Shown here: positions 61,450 to 64,000 of the stretch, one piece after another
Position numbering within the stretch: the first letter of the stretch is position 1
Layout: the number at the start of each line of letters is the position of its first letter
Assembly (NCBI GenBank): GCA_017510335.1
Contig: JAFWNM010000007.1
Location: 124,001-188,000 of the forward strand
Origin: Paracoccaceae bacterium
GTDB lineage: Bacteria > Pseudomonadota > Alphaproteobacteria > Rhodobacterales > Rhodobacteraceae
Direction of reading: 5' to 3'
DNA: 64,000 nt
Notes under the pieces: model-generated
Database searches by the model: none
What the model was told of the DNA's origin: nothing
The model's input: the letters and a program-made list of their open reading frames with translations, nothing else
Program-made: the position numbers and the translations under genes

Positions 61450-62799
61450 TCAGATGGACAGCGCGGCCTTCGTGGCCAGCCATGCCTGCAGGGTCATGCG
61501 TTCGGGCCCTGACAGCGCGCGCGGGATCAGCGCGCCCGCATAGAACCGCCCGCTGGAATAGGCACTGCCGGCGTTGAAAATATGCGACAGTCCCGTAAGG
61601 GGGGACAGGCTGCCTGCAAGCGTGCTGATGGTCGCGGTTTGCCCGCTTCGCCATGCCTGTGGGGCGGCTGGTCCGTCGATTTGCACAATATCAACCTGTC
61701 TGCCCTGAACAGATTGCGTGGAAAAATCCGCCTGATTGTCGACGGCCTGATTGCGCCAGCGCAGACCACTGGACACAGTTTTGGTAAAGCGCCCTGTGCC
61801 GCCGAAAATGATCCCCTCGTTGGGGGCGGCGGGCAGGAACGCAATGTCATGCGCGGCCGCAAGCATATAGGATGTCTGGCCCCCGAAAGGGGTTGCGAAT
61901 GCCAGCCGGTCATCCACCCCGTCAAAACCCAGATATTGCACATCATCCTGTCCGGCTTCGGTCACGTCAAACCCGTTTGCAGCCGTGATCTGCACGGCAC
62001 TCGGTTCGCTGGCCTGTTCCAGCTGCGGCGCCGATATGTCCAGCACTGTGTCGATTGCGCCGCCTGACAGGGACAATTGCAACAAGATACGCGTGTTGGT
62101 AATGCCAGCGCCAGACAATACGCCCGTAGCCGCGCGCCGCAAATCATCTGCCAGGCTGTCCAGAAAATTGCCGCCATTGGTTCCGCCCAGAAACCCGGTT
62201 GTGCTGAAATGGGTGTTGATGATTGACGCGCCTGTAATGTTTGCCGTGCTGCCGCCGACCATCTGCACCCAGGCTGAACCTGACCATGTTTGCCCTGTCG
62301 CGCTGGAAACCGATGCGGGGGGCGTGAAGTTGATCTGCATGTTGCCGGTGGGGGTGCCGCTTAATCTGATGCGGGTGTTCGGCCTGCCATTTTTCGGCGC
62401 AATCGAGAGCACCTCGACCGCGCTGTTGGGTATGTTGGAAATGCCCCATGCGGCGGGCAGTGCCCCCCCCGCGCCCAATACGCCGGTTGCAGCGCCATCC
62501 ATGCGGGTGTTGGGCAGGCGGTTGCGCAACCCCGATGCGGGGTGGCGGCCAAATGTCGGGCGGCTGTTGGGCGCGCTTTGGGTCGCGTGCAGGCCCAGCC
62601 CCGACTGGTCGTGCAGGCATGCGACGCTTTGGCCAGGTGTGGTAACGGGCAGGGTGCCCGCGACATCCTGAAACGCCCCTGTATCAGCAGAAAACACCGC
62701 GCCTTGTGACTGGTGTGTGAACAACAGTTGTGGCCGCCACCGTCCTTTGCGGTGCCATGCCGGCATATTGTGCAGGTTTACCGACAGCCCCAGTTTCAT
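61450..62799 (-). CDS. Phage/GTA-like head-spike or tail-structural protein
   Basis: 449 residues, rich in Ala, Gly, Ser and Thr, with beta-type sequence throughout. The opening KLGLSVNLHNMPAWH, the segment FDVTEAGQDDVQYLGFDGVDDRLAFA and the final SGPERMTLQAWLATKAAL resemble lectin-like phage or GTA surface proteins. It overlaps the spike-base gene by four bases, so the pair most likely corresponds to the GhsA/GhsB head-spike proteins described for the Rhodobacter gene transfer agent. This correspondence comes from memory and context, not from a search. Confidence 0.6.
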   Translation of the reverse strand: MKLGLSVNLHNMPAWHRKGRWRPQLLFTHQSQGAVFSADTGAFQDVAGTLPVTTPGQSVACLHDQSGLGLHATQSAPNSRPTFGRHPASGLRNRLPNTRMDGAATGVLGAGGALPAAWGISNIPNSAVEVLSIAPKNGRPNTRIRLSGTPTGNMQINFTPPASVSSATGQTWSGSAWVQMVGGSTANITGASIINTHFSTTGFLGGTNGGNFLDSLADDLRRAATGVLSGAGITNTRILLQLSLSGGAIDTVLDISAPQLEQASEPSAVQITAANGFDVTEAGQDDVQYLGFDGVDDRLAFATPFGGQTSYMLAAAHDIAFLPAAPNEGIIFGGTGRFTKTVSSGLRWRNQAVDNQADFSTQSVQGRQVDIVQIDGPAAPQAWRSGQTATISTLAGSLSPLTGLSHIFNAGSAYSSGRFYAGALIPRALSGPERMTLQAWLATKAALSI

Positions 62800-63059
62800 G
62801 CGACCACCAATGCATGAATGCCGCCCGCTGTGGTGCCGGTTGCCAGCACGCCCCGCACGCCCACAGGCAGCAACGCCAGATCCCCGACAACCACAGTGCG
62901 GGTTTCGTTACGAATGGTGCGTATGACAAGTGTTCCGCCGGTTTCGACATACAGCGCCGAGGCGGGAAACGCCAAATCCGCTGCATCATCCGGGGTGACG
63001 GGCAGAAGATCAGTGGCAGGGCCTGCAGCGGTCAGGGCGTGTGATTTGAAAATGTCCAT
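62796..63059 (-). CDS. GTA-type spike base protein (Rcc01079-like)
   Basis: 87 residues with all-beta character: MDIFKSHALTAAGPATDLLPV, then ALYVETGGTLVIRTI, ALLPVGVRGVLATGTTAGGIHALV. This pattern fits the spike-base family found beside gene transfer agents and prophages of Rhodobacterales. An AAGGA ribosome-binding site is nine bases before the ATG at 63059. No capsid, terminase or portal genes are in the window, so the pair is detached from any visible GTA cluster. Confidence 0.65.
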   Translation of the reverse strand: MDIFKSHALTAAGPATDLLPVTPDDAADLAFPASALYVETGGTLVIRTIRNETRTVVVGDLALLPVGVRGVLATGTTAGGIHALVVA

Positions 63060-63362
63060 GATGGTGTCCTTGTTCAAACTGTTTTGGGGCAATCCCGCCC
63101 CGTTGGCCGGGCCTGAGACGTGTTGCATCATGCCAGTCAGGGTTTTGAATTCGCCTAAGACAGCGCGCGGCACGCCCGCAACAGCCCGAATTTTAGGGCG
63201 TTTGCACTGCTGCGCCCTGTGTGGTCGACCGTGTCATTGACAAGCAGGGCTGAATTCTGAAAGGAAACAGCATCAGGTTCACAAAAGCGCAGGGACATGG
63301 TGGGGCAGGGTCATGGATCGCCCCCGCTGCCCCCGCCACCCTTGCCGGAATTTGGAGCAAAC
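63060..63362. other. Divergent intergenic region of 303 bases
   Basis: Between the spike-base gene and pxpB. Both promoters must lie here. I see no inverted repeat of note, no shared motif copy and no RNA gene; short open stretches look non-coding. Confidence 0.4.
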
Positions 63363-64000
63363 ATGCCCCCGCGCCCCCCTTCCGATTGGCCGGTCATTCG
63401 CACAGTCGGTGTGGATGGCATGTTGGTCAGCTTTGGCGACCGGCTAAGCGAGGGGGCAAACCGTGCCGCGCTGGCCTTTCGTGCCGCACTGGATGGCGCG
63501 CCCGTGCCGGGACAGGAAGAAACCTCGACTTCGCTGGCATCTGTCTATGTGCGGTTCGATTTGCGCGGTTCGGATCATGCGGCGGTGCATTCTGCCCTGA
63601 CAAAGTTGCTGGCCCAGCGCGACTGGTTTGATGCCGCCTTGCCACACGGGCGCAAACGCTGGCGCGTGCCCGCTGTTTTCGGCACTGCGCTTGCCCCGCA
63701 ACTGTCTGAAGCCGCCGCTTTGGCAGGGCTGTCCCCGGATGAGGCAATCCGCAGCATTTGCGCGACCCCCTTGCGGGTTCAAACAATCGGGTTTGCGCCT
63801 GGCCAACCCTATCTTGGCGAATTGCCCCCGCACTGGGATATTCCCCGCCAGACAGGGCTTACCCCGCGCGTGCCCGAAGGGGCGCTTGTGGTGGCCATCC
63901 GGCAAATGGTGGTGTTTTCTGTCAGCGCGCCCACTGGCTGGCGCCATGTCGGGCAGACAGCCTTGCGCCTGTTCCGGCCTGACCAGCCCGACCCTTTTTT
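63363..64000 (+). CDS. pxpB: 5-oxoprolinase subunit PxpB / KipI-like (3' truncated by window edge)
   Basis: Allophanate-hydrolase-subunit-1/KipI domain protein, 212 codons visible. Landmarks: VDGMLVSFGDRLSEGANRAAL near the N-terminus, FGTALAPQLSEAAALAGLSP and the typical IGFAPGQPYLGELP, RVPEGALVVAIRQMVVF. PxpB works with PxpC and PxpA to hydrolyse 5-oxoproline to glutamate with ATP; KipI-type homologues also regulate kinases. A GGAG ribosome-binding site precedes the ATG at 63363. PxpC is expected downstream, beyond the window. The 5-oxoproline theme fits the cyclic-amide chemistry of the nearby island, though they may be unrelated. Confidence 0.82.
   Translation, partial: MPPRPPSDWPVIRTVGVDGMLVSFGDRLSEGANRAALAFRAALDGAPVPGQEETSTSLASVYVRFDLRGSDHAAVHSALTKLLAQRDWFDAALPHGRKRWRVPAVFGTALAPQLSEAAALAGLSPDEAIRSICATPLRVQTIGFAPGQPYLGELPPHWDIPRQTGLTPRVPEGALVVAIRQMVVFSVSAPTGWRHVGQTALRLFRPDQPDPF

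Noticed and set aside
1-64000. CRISPR arrays, tRNA or rRNA genes, insertion sequences
   Set aside because: No regularly spaced direct repeats, cloverleaf-like segments or transposase motifs were seen on either strand.

Overview
The window is a GC-rich, densely coded chromosomal segment from an alphaproteobacterium, most likely a Rhodobacterales member. The support is indirect: several TRAP and TTT solute importers, a class I PHA synthase, gene-transfer-agent-type head-spike proteins, many FCD-type GntR and LysR regulators, and ATGA-coupled operons. No rRNA, tRNA, CRISPR array, transposase or insertion sequence was found. I made no database searches; family calls come from motifs, length and context.

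Layout. 0-7 kb: the end of a GntR/FCD regulator, an EamA exporter, an ftsH paralogue overlapping a class I PHA synthase, and a luciferase-like monooxygenase. 6.9-13.9 kb: an eight-gene Mrp-type cation/proton antiporter operon with three antiporter-like subunits and a fused DUF4040/MbhE/MnhB protein. 13.9-15.3 kb: a tandem DUF1428 protein divergent from an HxlR regulator. 15.4-28.5 kb: a carbohydrate operon (solute-binding protein, GHL6-like hydrolase, two permeases, fused double ATPase, hydroxypyruvate isomerase-like and tartronate-semialdehyde-reductase-like enzymes, GH42 galactosidase) divergent from a LacI regulator. 28.6-35.6 kb: acyl-CoA ligase, enoyl-CoA hydratase and SDR, divergent from a MarR regulator followed by a TRAP importer. 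35.6-41.1 kb: a frameshifted hybrid histidine kinase, a GhrA-type reductase, a gamma-glutamyltransferase-family protein and a LysR regulator. 41.3-49.9 kb: SDR, LysR, RraA-like aldolase, nitrilase-family amidase, a second TRAP importer, a Crp/Fnr regulator, a degenerate receiver protein and RsgA. 50-61 kb: a catabolic island with TctCAB uptake, a DUF6282-type hydrolase, a dihydropyrimidinase, a GntR/FCD regulator, and a five-gene operon (2Fe-2S protein, two FAD subunits, DapA-family lyase, ureidoglycine-aminohydrolase-like bicupin). 61-64 kb: GTA-spike-like genes and the start of pxpB.

How it works together. Most of the window consists of importer + enzyme + regulator modules for small organic acids, sugars and nitrogen compounds. 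The 50-61 kb island is the best candidate for an undescribed system. Three copies of one operator-like motif (two GTATAC-like half-sites five bases apart) lie upstream of its three divergent transcription units, which suggests a single regulon controlled by the GntR protein encoded inside it.

Two genes (ftsH and the hybrid kinase) have reading frames disturbed at poly-C tracts, and in both one extra C restores the expected protein. This points to homopolymer undercalls or slippage. A repeat family of roughly 50-100 bases occurs at four convergent gene junctions.
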